Shown here: piece by piece, positions 45,752 to 54,081 of the stretch
Position numbering within the stretch: position 1 is the first letter of the stretch
Layout of the letters: each line of letters starts with the position of its first letter
From: Erwinia billingiae Eb661
GTDB taxonomy: Bacteria; Pseudomonadota; Gammaproteobacteria; Enterobacterales; Enterobacteriaceae
Assembly: GCF_000196615.1 (NCBI RefSeq)
Contig: NC_014306.1
Span: 4,154,001 to 4,218,000, forward strand
Length of the DNA: 64,000 nt
Reading direction: 5' to 3'
The notes under the pieces: model-generated
The model's database searches: none
Seen by the model: the letters and a program-made list of their open reading frames with translations, nothing else
What the model was told of the DNA's origin: nothing
Made by a program: the position numbers and the translations under genes

Positions 45752-47254
45752 ATGCCATTACAAAAAAAACCCGAAGAAAATTATCAGGATCCCGTCCTGT
45801 CAGTAAACGCTGATAATGAAAAGACCTCCGAGAGTTCCACCAGCGAAATAACCAGCTTCTTAAGCGCTGAGGCCTTTTTATTAACAGCAACCATGATCTC
45901 CGCTATCGCCGGTTTTCTCTATGGCTATGACACCGGCATTATTTCCGGTGCCTTACTGCAAATAAGCGCCGATTTCGCCCTGTCACCGCATGCGCAGGAA
46001 TTAGTGACCAGCGCCATTCTGGTCGGTGCGGTAATTGGTGCCCTGACCTGCGGCAAACTCTCCAGCGTTTTAGGCCGCCGCTATACGGTGATGATCGTCG
46101 CCGGCATCTTTGCGGTAGGCGTGCTGGCGTCCGGCATGTCACCCAGCCCCACCTGGCTGGGCGTATCGCGCCTGGTGTTGGGCTTCGCGGTGGGCGGTGC
46201 CTCGCAGATTGTGCCAGTTTATATCGCTGAACTGGCCCCGGCGGATAAACGTGGTCGCCTGGTGACCTTCTTCAATATCTCCATCGGCCTCGGCATCCTG
46301 ACTGCGGCACTGGTCGGCACCTTCCTGCAGGATATCTGGACCTGGCGCACCATGTTTTCCGTGGCGGCAATCCCGGCAGTGATCCTGCTGCTGGGTATGA
46401 TCCGTCTGCCGGAAAGCCCGCGCTGGTTGGTCAGCAAAAAGCGGCTGAAAGAAGCGCATATTGCACTGGATACCGTGCGGGAAACAGAATCTGAAGTGCG
46501 CCGCGAGATCCGCGCCATTCAGCGTGTGCATGACAAGGTGGATCGTAAATCTCAGGGAGGCTGGAAAGAGCTGAAGCAGCCGTGGCTGCGTCCGGCGCTT
46601 ATCGTCGGTTTGGGGATCGCCGCATTCACCCAGCTTTCCGGCATCGAAATGATGATCTACTACACGCCAACCCTGCTGACCAACACCGGATTTAGCCGCG
46701 ATGCCGCGCTGCATTCCGCGCTGGGTATTGCGGCGATTTATCTGATCATGACGGTGATCGGCAAGCTGATCGTTGACCACGTTGGCCGCCGTACCCTGAC
46801 CCTGTGGATGATGCCCGGCGCCATTATCAGCCTGGTCCTGCTGGGTGCGGTGTTCCGCATGGCGGGCGGGGTCAGCCATCATAGCTGGCTGATCGTCATC
46901 TGCCTGTTTGGCTTTATGATCTTTAACGCCGGCGGCATCCAGGTGATCGGCTGGTTGATCGGTTCAGAAGTCTATCCGCTGGGGATCCGTGAAAAAGCCA
47001 GCAGCCTGCACGCGGCGATGCTGTGGGGATCGAACCTGCTGCTGACTGCCACCGCGCTGACCACAGTGAATATCCTCGGCATCGGTGGCGCCATGTGGTT
47101 CTACGCGTTGCTTAACCTGATTGGCTTCCTGTTTATCTTCTTTATGATGCCGGAAACCAAAGGCCGCTCGCTGGAGGCGATCGAAACCTCGCTGAAAGAA
47201 GGACACTTCTACCCGCGTGGTCGTCAGCAGCAGAAGGCCGTTTCCCAGCAATAA
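45752..47254 (+). CDS. MFS sugar porter (GalP/XylE/IolT type)
   Basis: Inner-membrane sugar:H+ symporter of 500 residues, twelve helices, longer N-terminal tail. Sugar-porter marks: GFLYGYDTGIISGALLQI in helix 1, GRRYT loop, RLVLGFAVGGASQIVPVYIAELAP, RLPESPRWLVSKKR after helix 6, FTQLSGIEMMIYYTP in helix 7 and FMMPETKGRSLE at the end. The substrate could be a hexose, pentose or inositol. The CRP-like site upstream supports a carbon-source role. AAGGA lies about 6 bases before the ATG. Confidence 0.9.
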   Translation: MPLQKKPEENYQDPVLSVNADNEKTSESSTSEITSFLSAEAFLLTATMISAIAGFLYGYDTGIISGALLQISADFALSPHAQELVTSAILVGAVIGALTCGKLSSVLGRRYTVMIVAGIFAVGVLASGMSPSPTWLGVSRLVLGFAVGGASQIVPVYIAELAPADKRGRLVTFFNISIGLGILTAALVGTFLQDIWTWRTMFSVAAIPAVILLLGMIRLPESPRWLVSKKRLKEAHIALDTVRETESEVRREIRAIQRVHDKVDRKSQGGWKELKQPWLRPALIVGLGIAAFTQLSGIEMMIYYTPTLLTNTGFSRDAALHSALGIAAIYLIMTVIGKLIVDHVGRRTLTLWMMPGAIISLVLLGAVFRMAGGVSHHSWLIVICLFGFMIFNAGGIQVIGWLIGSEVYPLGIREKASSLHAAMLWGSNLLLTATALTTVNILGIGGAMWFYALLNLIGFLFIFFMMPETKGRSLEAIETSLKEGHFYPRGRQQQKAVSQQ

Positions 47255-47363
47255 CAGTCCCTTCCCCTCAGCCTCTGACAACGCGTCAGGGGCTGCTTAA
47301 AGTTAACTCACTTTGTACCGATAACCCTTTTACCAGGCTTATCTTCCCTACAGAGTGCGCACT

Positions 47364-49025
47364 ATGCTTAAAAATATTAAAGTCGTCACCAGCATCATCA
47401 TTATGTTGATTGTATTCAGTGCGTTACTGCTGCTCTCCAGCGGGCTCTCCTTTAACGCCATTCATCAGGACAAAGATAACTTCGTCCGCGCCAGCGTGCT
47501 GACCGAGCAACAGGGGCAGCTGAGCGATGCCTGGCAGACGCTGATTAAAACCCGCGTCACCATTAACCGTGCCGCCATCCGCATCCTGAAAAAACAGACC
47601 GATCCGGCCGCACTGGCGGGGATCACCAAACTGCTGGCAACCGCCAGCACCACGCTGGACGACGCGGCGTTTCATTTTGCTAACTACCAGAAAGCGCCAC
47701 AGCAAAGCGGCCAGAATGCTCAGTTAGCCACCACCGTGGCCAATAATTACCAGCAGATGTACGACACGATGAAAATGTCGATTCAGTATCTGGGTGCCAA
47801 TAATTATGAAGCCTACGGCAATCTGGATGCGCAGAAAGCCCAGGACGATCTGGAAACCAGCTACGACAGCTGGCGTACGCAGAACCGCCAACTGCTGGCG
47901 GTGGGCATGACCGAAAACCAGCAGGGCTTCAGCCATATGATGTGGACGCTGGCGACCGTGGTGGTGGTGTTGCTGCTGCTGGTTGTGGCGGTCTGGGTGG
48001 TGATTAAACGCGTGCTGCTGACGCCGCTGAAACAGGTGCTGGCGCATATCCAGCGCATCGCGGCGGGCGATTTGTCTGAAACCCTGGTGGTGGAAGGCCG
48101 CAGCGAAATGGGAATGCTGGCGAGTAATCTGACGGCGATGCAGCAGTCACTGATTGTCACCGTCGGCCACGTGCGTGACAGCTCCAACGCCATCTTCACC
48201 GGGGCCAGCGAAATCTCGCTCGGCAACAACGACCTCTCTTCCCGTACCGAGCAGCAGGCGGCGTCACTGGAAGAAACCGCGGCCAGCATGGAGCAGTTAA
48301 CCGCCACGGTGAAACAGAATGCCGAAAACGCCCGTCAGGCGTCACAGCTGGCGAAAAGCGCCTCCGAAACCGCCGGAAAAGGCGGCAAGGTGGTCGATGG
48401 CGTGGTGAAAACCATGAGCGAAATTGCCGGAAGCTCGAAGAAGATTGCCGATATCACCAGCGTGATCGACGGTATCGCTTTCCAGACCAATATTCTGGCG
48501 CTGAACGCCGCGGTAGAAGCGGCGCGTGCAGGCGAACAGGGTCGCGGTTTTGCGGTGGTGGCTGGCGAAGTGCGTAACCTTGCCCAGCGCAGCGCCCAGG
48601 CGGCAAAAGAGATCAAAACGTTGATCGAAGATTCGGTTAACCGCGTCAATGCCGGCTCTTTGCAGGTCGAAACCGCGGGCGAAACCATGCACGATATCGT
48701 CAACGCGGTGGTTCGCGTCACCGATATTATGGGTGAAATTGCCTCGGCGTCCGATGAACAGAGTCGCGGTATCGATCAGATTGGTCTGGCGGTCACCGAG
48801 ATGGATCGGGTAACCCAGCAGAACGCCTCGCTGGTGCAGGAATCCGCGGCGGCGTCAGCCTCGCTGGAAGAACAGGCCAGCCGTCTGTCTCAGGCGGTTG
48901 CGGTGTTCAAAATTGGTCAGCAAACGCTGTTGCCCGCCGTCAGCCAGCCGGTGAAAGCGATAGCGACCCTGCCCCGTAAGGCGCTGACCGTCAGCACCGA
49001 TCAGGGTAACTGGGAAACCTTTTAA
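47364..49025 (+). CDS. Methyl-accepting chemotaxis protein, Tsr-like
   Basis: Transmembrane chemoreceptor of 553 residues. The start at 47364 gives MLKNIKVVTSIIIML, a Tsr/Tar-type start. Helix 1 (about 8-30), a four-helix periplasmic domain, helix 2 (about 195-215), HAMP, then a signalling tip (IIDGIAFQTN-like VIDGIAFQTNILALNAAVEAARAGEQGRGFAVVAGEVR). The ligand-site string TRVTINRAAIR keeps the three arginines and the Asn68 equivalent of E. coli Tsr, so serine or a related amino acid is a plausible ligand. It ends NWETF, the CheR/CheB docking pentapeptide. Confidence 0.93.
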   Translation: MLKNIKVVTSIIIMLIVFSALLLLSSGLSFNAIHQDKDNFVRASVLTEQQGQLSDAWQTLIKTRVTINRAAIRILKKQTDPAALAGITKLLATASTTLDDAAFHFANYQKAPQQSGQNAQLATTVANNYQQMYDTMKMSIQYLGANNYEAYGNLDAQKAQDDLETSYDSWRTQNRQLLAVGMTENQQGFSHMMWTLATVVVVLLLLVVAVWVVIKRVLLTPLKQVLAHIQRIAAGDLSETLVVEGRSEMGMLASNLTAMQQSLIVTVGHVRDSSNAIFTGASEISLGNNDLSSRTEQQAASLEETAASMEQLTATVKQNAENARQASQLAKSASETAGKGGKVVDGVVKTMSEIAGSSKKIADITSVIDGIAFQTNILALNAAVEAARAGEQGRGFAVVAGEVRNLAQRSAQAAKEIKTLIEDSVNRVNAGSLQVETAGETMHDIVNAVVRVTDIMGEIASASDEQSRGIDQIGLAVTEMDRVTQQNASLVQESAAASASLEEQASRLSQAVAVFKIGQQTLLPAVSQPVKAIATLPRKALTVSTDQGNWETF

Positions 49026-49057
49026 GCTGTGACAGTCCGGCCTCGCTCCGGGGCCGG

Positions 49058-49993
49058 CTACTTTGCCGGGCGCTGCGTGCCGCCGATAACCGGCAGCACC
49101 TCGCGCATCAGCGCCAGAAACTGCCGCAGCTTGGCGGGATAAAAGCGCGCATACGGGTAAACCAGATACACCGGTAACGGCGCCGCATGCCAGTCCGGAC
49201 ACAGATGGCGCAAGCGGCCTTGTTCAATATCCTCTTTCACCGCCCAGGACGAGGCTATCCCCACCCCCATTCCCGCCAGCACCGAATTGCGTAAGGCATA
49301 CAGACTGTCGGTCAGCAGCTGCGGACGGATATCTATGCGCTGCGTATTGCCCTGTTCACTATTCAGCACCACTTCCTGACGGTAAAAGGTACTCAACGCC
49401 ACCCAGGGTAATTCGGCCAGCGCCGCCGGCTGGTCAATATCGCTGGCATTGTCGAGGAGCGCCGGTGCGGCCACCACAATGCGTGGCACCTCCGCCACTA
49501 ACAGCGCCACCACCGACGGATCGGTCAGCGCACCGACGTGCACCGCGCAGTCGATTCCTTCGGCGATAAAGTCCGGGCGACGATCGCTGAGCATCCATTC
49601 GATGGTCATTTTCGGGTAGCGCTGCAGATAGTCCTGCAGCGGCGCAATCATCTGGTCCTGACCAAAGGCATGTGGCACCAGCACCCGCAGCACGCCTTTC
49701 GGCTCTTCCGCCGCGCCGCGCAGGTCGTCCTCTATCGCCTGCCAGCGCTCGACCAGTTCCTGCGCATGAGCAAAACAGCGTTCGCCGTCATCGGTCAGCT
49801 TCATCACATGGGTGGTGCGCTGCAACAGCTTGACCCCGAGCAGGCGTTCAAGGGACTGCAGACGACGGCTGATGGTCGGCTGGGTGGTGCTCAGACGCAG
49901 CGCAGCCGCAGACAAACTGCCTGATTCAACGATGCGCACAAAGGTGTGCATTAACTCTATACGGTCAATGCCTGACAGAAGGGATTCTTTCAT
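49058..49993 (-). CDS. LysR-family transcriptional regulator (AaeR/DsdC-like subtype)
   Basis: Regulator of 311 residues with N-terminal helix-turn-helix SAAALRLSTTQPTISRRLQSLERLLG and the effector domain from about 95 (VLRVLVPHAFGQDQMIAPLQDYLQRYP). The pattern IDRIELMHTFVRIVESGSLS is that of the large LysR subgroup that typically controls a divergent gene; here that is an MFS exporter. A 6-3-6 inverted repeat (49992-50006) overlaps the start codon. No clear ribosome site is visible. Confidence 0.9.
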   Translation of the reverse strand: MKESLLSGIDRIELMHTFVRIVESGSLSAAALRLSTTQPTISRRLQSLERLLGVKLLQRTTHVMKLTDDGERCFAHAQELVERWQAIEDDLRGAAEEPKGVLRVLVPHAFGQDQMIAPLQDYLQRYPKMTIEWMLSDRRPDFIAEGIDCAVHVGALTDPSVVALLVAEVPRIVVAAPALLDNASDIDQPAALAELPWVALSTFYRQEVVLNSEQGNTQRIDIRPQLLTDSLYALRNSVLAGMGVGIASSWAVKEDIEQGRLRHLCPDWHAAPLPVYLVYPYARFYPAKLRQFLALMREVLPVIGGTQRPAK

Positions 49994-50006
49994 ACGTTAA
50001 ACGTAT
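49992..50006. promoter_or_regulatory. Inverted repeat at the LysR start, possible operator
   Basis: ATACGTTAAACGTAT, 6-base arms with a 3-base centre, overlaps the start codon of the LysR gene and lies 84 bases before the divergent MFS gene. A site of this kind could mediate autorepression and control of the transporter. Confidence 0.45.
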
Positions 50007-50089
50007 AACAGTTTTACCGATCGGGCGACTACCCTTTGATCACCGATCCGGTAAAAATGTGATCATCATCGCACAACAGAGCTAACACC

Positions 50090-51304
50090 ATGTCCATGAC
50101 ACAGACTGCCGACACCCACGAGAAAGGCATCACCGGCCGCACGGTCCTGATGCTCGCCACCGGCGCGGGCTTTTCCGTCGCCTCTATTTATTACAGCCAG
50201 CCGATGCTTGGCATCCTGGTTAACGAACTGCATGCGGGCGTCAGTACCGTCGGGCTGGTGCCGACGCTGACCCAGATTGGCTATGCGTTGGGCATTTTGC
50301 TGCTGGCACCGCTGGGCGATCGCCACGATCGCCGTCAGATCATTATTCTGAAAGGCGTGCTGCTCACGGCGGCGTTGCTGCTTAGCGCCTTCAGTGGCGG
50401 TATCAGCATGTTGCTGGTTGCCAGCCTGGCGGTGGGCATCGCGGCGACGATGGCGCAGGATATCGTTCCGGCCGCCGCCACGCTTTCGCCTGCGGCACAG
50501 CGTGGCAAAACGGTCGGCACGGTGATGACCGGCCTGCTGCTGGGCATTCTGCTATCCCGGGTGTTGAGCGGTTTCGTCGCGGAGTACTTCGGCTGGCGCA
50601 GCATGTTTGGCGCGGCGGCGGTGATGGTGGTGGCAATTACGCTGGTGATCTGGCGCAGCCTGCCTGCCATTCCGGCCAGCACTACCATGAGCTATCCGGC
50701 GCTGTTGGCCTCAATGCGTCATCTGTGGACCGAATACAAACCGCTGCGCAGAGCCACGCTGGCACAGGCGCTGTTGTCCGTCGGCTTCAGCGCCTTCTGG
50801 TCGACGCTGGCGGTGATGCTGCATGACGTCTATCAGCTGGGCAGTGCCACCGCCGGCATGTTCGGTCTGGCCGGTGCCGCCGGTGCACTGGCCGCGCCGT
50901 TAGCCGGTTCACTGGCCGATCGCCGTGGCCCGGAGCTGGTCACCCGCATCGGCACCGGGCTCGCCACCGTCTCGTTCGCGCTGATGTTTTTGCTGCCGCT
51001 GTTGCCTGCGCCTTATCAGCTGGCGCTGATTGTGATCTCGGCCATCGGCTTCGACTTTGGCGTGCAGTCCACGCTGGTGTCTCACCAGTCGATTATCTTC
51101 AGTCTTGAACCGGCAGCACGCAGCCGACTGAATGCGCTGATGTTTACCGGGGTGTTTATCGGCATGGCGGCAGGTTCGGCATTAGGGAGTGTGATTCTGG
51201 AACATGCGGGCTGGCAAGGCGTGGTCGCGCTGTTAACCCTGGCCGGATTGGGCAGCATGGTGGTGCGCTGGATGAGTAAAGGCTTACATCAAAAGGCGGA
51301 CTGA
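50090..51304 (+). CDS. MFS transporter, DHA1 family
   Basis: Twelve-helix inner-membrane exporter of 404 residues. Marks: GAGFSVASIYYSQPMLGIL helix 1, the loop GDRHDRRQIIILKG between helices 2 and 3, and the helix 5 motif TGLLLGILLSRVLSGF (family form of motif C). Related to YgaY-like transporters. It is divergent from the LysR gene and probably under its control. Substrate unknown. Confidence 0.88.
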   Translation: MSMTQTADTHEKGITGRTVLMLATGAGFSVASIYYSQPMLGILVNELHAGVSTVGLVPTLTQIGYALGILLLAPLGDRHDRRQIIILKGVLLTAALLLSAFSGGISMLLVASLAVGIAATMAQDIVPAAATLSPAAQRGKTVGTVMTGLLLGILLSRVLSGFVAEYFGWRSMFGAAAVMVVAITLVIWRSLPAIPASTTMSYPALLASMRHLWTEYKPLRRATLAQALLSVGFSAFWSTLAVMLHDVYQLGSATAGMFGLAGAAGALAAPLAGSLADRRGPELVTRIGTGLATVSFALMFLLPLLPAPYQLALIVISAIGFDFGVQSTLVSHQSIIFSLEPAARSRLNALMFTGVFIGMAAGSALGSVILEHAGWQGVVALLTLAGLGSMVVRWMSKGLHQKAD

Positions 51305-51383
51305 GGGCAAATTCAGGACGAGCCTTTCTCGCAGGCATCGTCTGCGGGTAGACATGAAGCGGTCAGTCAGAAAACGCTGGCCG

Positions 51384-51596
51384 TTATTTCTTTCGGTAAC
51401 GCGTGGGCCAGATCTGCTCTGGCCGGGCATCCAGGGCGGCGGCAATCAGCAGCTCGCCTTTGGGCCAGGGACGGCGCAAGGCATTGGAGAGGGTTGAAGA
51501 GGCCAGTCCGGATTCCCGGGATAAAGCCGACAAATTCGTGCCTCTTTTCTTTAACGCCGCAATAATGTCTGCGGGATGCCAATCATCTTTGTTCAT
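51384..51596 (-). CDS. Ner/SfsB-type DNA-binding protein
   Basis: A 70-residue regulator of the Mu Ner/Nlp family. The ATG at 51596 gives MNKDDWHPADIIAALKKRG; the helix-turn-helix is LSALSRESGLASSTLSNALRR, followed by WPKGELLIAAALDARPEQIWPTRY, which is the family's tail. Ner represses early promoters in phage Mu; SfsB/Nlp is the chromosomal form in E. coli. It stands divergent from the controller-protein gene, the two forming a small regulatory patch. Confidence 0.85.
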   Translation of the reverse strand: MNKDDWHPADIIAALKKRGTNLSALSRESGLASSTLSNALRRPWPKGELLIAAALDARPEQIWPTRYRKK

Positions 51597-51673
51597 TGCC
51601 TTCCCCAACCTGCAGATAAAAGTCTCACTTGTAGACGATGAGTCACAATCATATCACGTTATTTTCCTAATGT

Positions 51674-51700
51674 GACTAATAGTCCGTGGACTAATAGACT
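51674..51700 (+). promoter_or_regulatory. C-box operator of a restriction-modification controller protein
   Basis: GACTAATAGTC, then CGTG, then GACTAATAGACT. This has the form of the double C-box (GACT-n3-AGTC, a CGTG-type spacer, second copy) described for controller proteins such as C.Esp1396I and C.PvuII. It ends 22 bases before the ATG of the XRE-family gene and no Shine-Dalgarno is visible, which also fits C-gene promoters. The protein should bind it and autoregulate. Confidence 0.8.
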
Positions 51701-51721
51701 GCAAAGCGCAATGCTGAGCGC

Positions 51722-51940
51722 ATGGAAAAGCTAAACACCACCAAAGTTCTTTTTGGAAAAAGAGTTAAACAACTCAGACTGCAGGCAGGCTTGTCGCAAG
51801 AAGCATTCGCACATAAATGCGGGCTGGATCGCACCTATGTGTCTGGAATTGAGCGAGGTTTACGCAACCCGACGCTGGAAGTGATTGCCATTCTGGCCAA
51901 AGGATTGGGAATTGAACTTAAAAATCTGATTGAGTTTTAA
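51722..51940 (+). CDS. XRE-family controller (C) protein
   Basis: A 72-residue helix-turn-helix regulator: FGKRVKQLRLQAGLSQEAFA, then GLDRTYVSGIERGLRNPTLE as the recognition helix and next helix, then AILAKGLGIELKNLIEF. The L-D-R-T-Y-(V/I)-S-G-I-E-R block is that of C proteins from type II restriction-modification systems such as C.Esp1396I. Its operator is in front. No methylase or endonuclease gene is in the vicinity, so it is an orphan here. The gene is followed by an AT-rich 190-base gap, hinting at acquired DNA. Confidence 0.85.
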   Translation: MEKLNTTKVLFGKRVKQLRLQAGLSQEAFAHKCGLDRTYVSGIERGLRNPTLEVIAILAKGLGIELKNLIEF

Positions 51941-52141
51941 TCGCAGAAGCTAAATATTTTTATTTTTTTATACTGAGCTATTTCATCTGGTTGCAAGTAA
52001 GCGCCAAAATAAAACCTTTCTGACACGTTAAAAAAACCTTTTTCAGTTTTTACTTACGAAAATAATTAATTTTTTCGGATTTTACCCGTCACCTTTTTTT
52101 AAAAAAACTGAGCGGCACGCTGGCCGCTCGTTCTGTCAGCA

Positions 52142-52447
52142 CTAAAATCCGTAGCGAATGGCATCCTTACTTTGCTGCATTAATCCGTCTATCTTCAATG
52201 AATACAACTCCACACCTGCCCCGTCTCCCGCCTGTGAACATTCCCGACGTTTCGCGTTGTAGGCTTTCATCAGCTGTGCCTGAGCAAAACCGGGTTTACC
52301 GTAACAGGTCACGCTTTGCTCCCAGCACGCAATCGCGCGGTCGCTGTCCTGCTGTTCCTGGAAACGTTTCCCCAGCTCGTTAAGCGCAGTGGCGCACTCT
52401 TTGGCCGGAAGCCCTTGTTGCATGATGTCGTCTATTGCCTGGTCCAT
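52142..52447 (-). CDS. Small helical protein at the end of the PTS operon
   Basis: A 101-residue protein of unknown function with helical repeats that resemble a single pair of TPR-like helices (CATALNELGKRFQEQQDSDRAIACWEQSV) and five cysteines. GGAGG sits 4 bases before the ATG and immediately after the stop codon of the EIIC gene, so it is made together with the PTS. It may be a regulator or adaptor of the pathway. Nothing about the sequence fixes a function. Confidence 0.7.
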   Translation of the reverse strand: MDQAIDDIMQQGLPAKECATALNELGKRFQEQQDSDRAIACWEQSVTCYGKPGFAQAQLMKAYNAKRRECSQAGDGAGVELYSLKIDGLMQQSKDAIRYGF

Positions 52448-52457
52448 AACGCCTCCG

Positions 52458-53723
52458 TTAATGGAAGAAGTTGAGAATGTGGCCGAAGATCAGCCCGACG
52501 CTGATCACGTCGGAGTCACTGAAGGTGACGTTGGCCATACCGTATTGCCCCAGCAGCGGCAGCAGCAGCGCCGGCAGTAAGGTGATAAACAGCCCGTGGA
52601 AGACGCCACCGATGATCGCCCCGCGACGTCCGCCCACCGCATTAGCAAAGATCCCGGCCGTCCCGCCGGCAAAGAAGTTGGTTAACATGCCCGGCAGGAT
52701 CATCGCCAGACCGACCCACGGGAACAGCAGCATGCCGATCACCGAGCCGATGGTGGTGGAGATAAAGCCGATAATCACCGCGTTTGGCGCATACGGGAAC
52801 AGTACCGGACAGTCGAGAGCCGGAACGGCATTCGGTACGATACGCAGCGCGATACCGCGGAACGCCGGAACAATTTCGGCCAGCAGTAAACGCACCCCGG
52901 ACAGCAGCACATACACCCCAACCACAAACTGAATCGCCTGCAGGAAGGAATAGACCAGATAGTTAACGCCATTGGATGAGGCGGCGACCACTTCCGGGCC
53001 GGCAACGATCGCCGGGATCAGGTAGATCGGGATCATCACCACCATCATCGACAGGTAGGTATCCTGCAGGAAAGAGAGTGCCTGCGGCAGCTCCAGATCC
53101 TCGGTACTTTTGCTGACGTCGCCGGTCACTTTGGCCACGCCAGCCTGCACGATATAGCCGACGGTACAGAAATGGCCGAGCGCGAAATCATCGCCGCCGG
53201 TGATCTTGCGGACAATCGGCTGAGCCAGCGCCGGCATAAACACCGCCATCATTCCGGCAATCACCCCGCCCAACACGATCAGCTCGACGCCACGCAGTCC
53301 ACCCATATAACCAATTACCGAACAGACGGTCGCCATCCACAGCGACGCCTGCCCGGTCAGAAAGATATATTTGTAGCGGGTGAAACGGGCAATGGCGATA
53401 TTGACGATAAAGGCGATCACCATAATCAGTGCGGTCTCACTGCCCAGCGTTTGCTGAGCGATACCGGCAATCGAACCGACGTCGGTAACCACACCGCGCA
53501 TATGGAAGCCTTTCTGGAATATCTCACCCAGGAAGGTTAAGGTGCCGACAATAATATTGGCACCCGCCAGAATGACCAAAAAGCCTAAGAGGGTTTTTAA
53601 GGTGCCAGTAATCACCTGGCCCGGACTTTTCTTCAACGAGATCAGACCGATCATGGCGATCAATGAGATCAGTATTGACGCTTGTCCCAGCACATCATGG
53701 ACAATAAAGTTAAGGAAAGACAT
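52458..53723 (-). CDS. PTS EIIC component, ascorbate (UlaA/SgaT) family
   Basis: Inner-membrane sugar channel of the phosphotransferase system, 421 residues, about eleven hydrophobic segments. Family blocks: LGQASILISLIAMIGLISLKKSPGQVITGTLKTLLGF at the start, TGGDDFALGHFC and the C-terminal GGTAGIFANAVGGRRGA. Members carry ascorbate or related sugar acids/polyols, phosphorylating the sugar as it enters. The gene is followed by the small helical protein and preceded 48 bases upstream by the EIIB gene. With the aldolase nearby the substrate may instead be a ketose or deoxy sugar. Confidence 0.9.
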   Translation of the reverse strand: MSFLNFIVHDVLGQASILISLIAMIGLISLKKSPGQVITGTLKTLLGFLVILAGANIIVGTLTFLGEIFQKGFHMRGVVTDVGSIAGIAQQTLGSETALIMVIAFIVNIAIARFTRYKYIFLTGQASLWMATVCSVIGYMGGLRGVELIVLGGVIAGMMAVFMPALAQPIVRKITGGDDFALGHFCTVGYIVQAGVAKVTGDVSKSTEDLELPQALSFLQDTYLSMMVVMIPIYLIPAIVAGPEVVAASSNGVNYLVYSFLQAIQFVVGVYVLLSGVRLLLAEIVPAFRGIALRIVPNAVPALDCPVLFPYAPNAVIIGFISTTIGSVIGMLLFPWVGLAMILPGMLTNFFAGGTAGIFANAVGGRRGAIIGGVFHGLFITLLPALLLPLLGQYGMANVTFSDSDVISVGLIFGHILNFFH

Positions 53724-53771
53724 GGTAGTCCCCTGTTTCTGTCACAGTAAACGGATAAGTTTAAAAATGGA

Positions 53772-54071
53772 TCAGAGCATGTAGCCTTTTTCTTTTAGTA
53801 TCGGCTCAAGCTTGGTTTTAATTTCGTTCTTATCGACCAGACGCTTCAGATAAATAACGGTCGCGTTAATGGTGTAATGCTGAAACTGTGAACGGAAGTT
53901 CTCACCGGTCATAATAATGTCGGCGCGGGAGGAGGTGGCGCTGGAGATATCGCAATGCGAGAGATCGGCTTCAATGCCCAGATCCTTTAAGGCCGCTTCA
54001 ATACTCATTTCGCACGCAAAGCTGCTGCCCAGCCCTGCGCCACACACTGCAAGAATAGATAACTTTTTCAT
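53772..54071 (-). CDS. PTS EIIB component, ascorbate (UlaB/SgaB) family
   Basis: A 99-residue cytoplasmic phosphocarrier with the phospho-cysteine loop LAVCGAGLGSSFA, Cys10 being the phosphorylated residue. Fold pattern of the lactose/ascorbate-type IIB: alternating strand and helix with DIIMTGENF in the middle. It takes phosphate from EIIA (55087-55530) and gives it to the sugar bound in EIIC. The PFK-like gene lies 10 bases upstream. Confidence 0.92.
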   Translation of the reverse strand: MKKLSILAVCGAGLGSSFACEMSIEAALKDLGIEADLSHCDISSATSSRADIIMTGENFRSQFQHYTINATVIYLKRLVDKNEIKTKLEPILKEKGYML

Positions 54072-54081
54072 CAGGTATTCC

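Noticed and set aside
46139-46882. A 247-codon minus-strand frame in the sugar porter gene
   Set aside because: Composition (His/Gln/Arg) and position mark it as a shadow of the coding strand.
49037-49057. Hairpin CCGGCC/GGCCGG between the chemoreceptor and LysR genes
   Set aside because: No T-run on either strand; short stem in GC-rich DNA may be chance.
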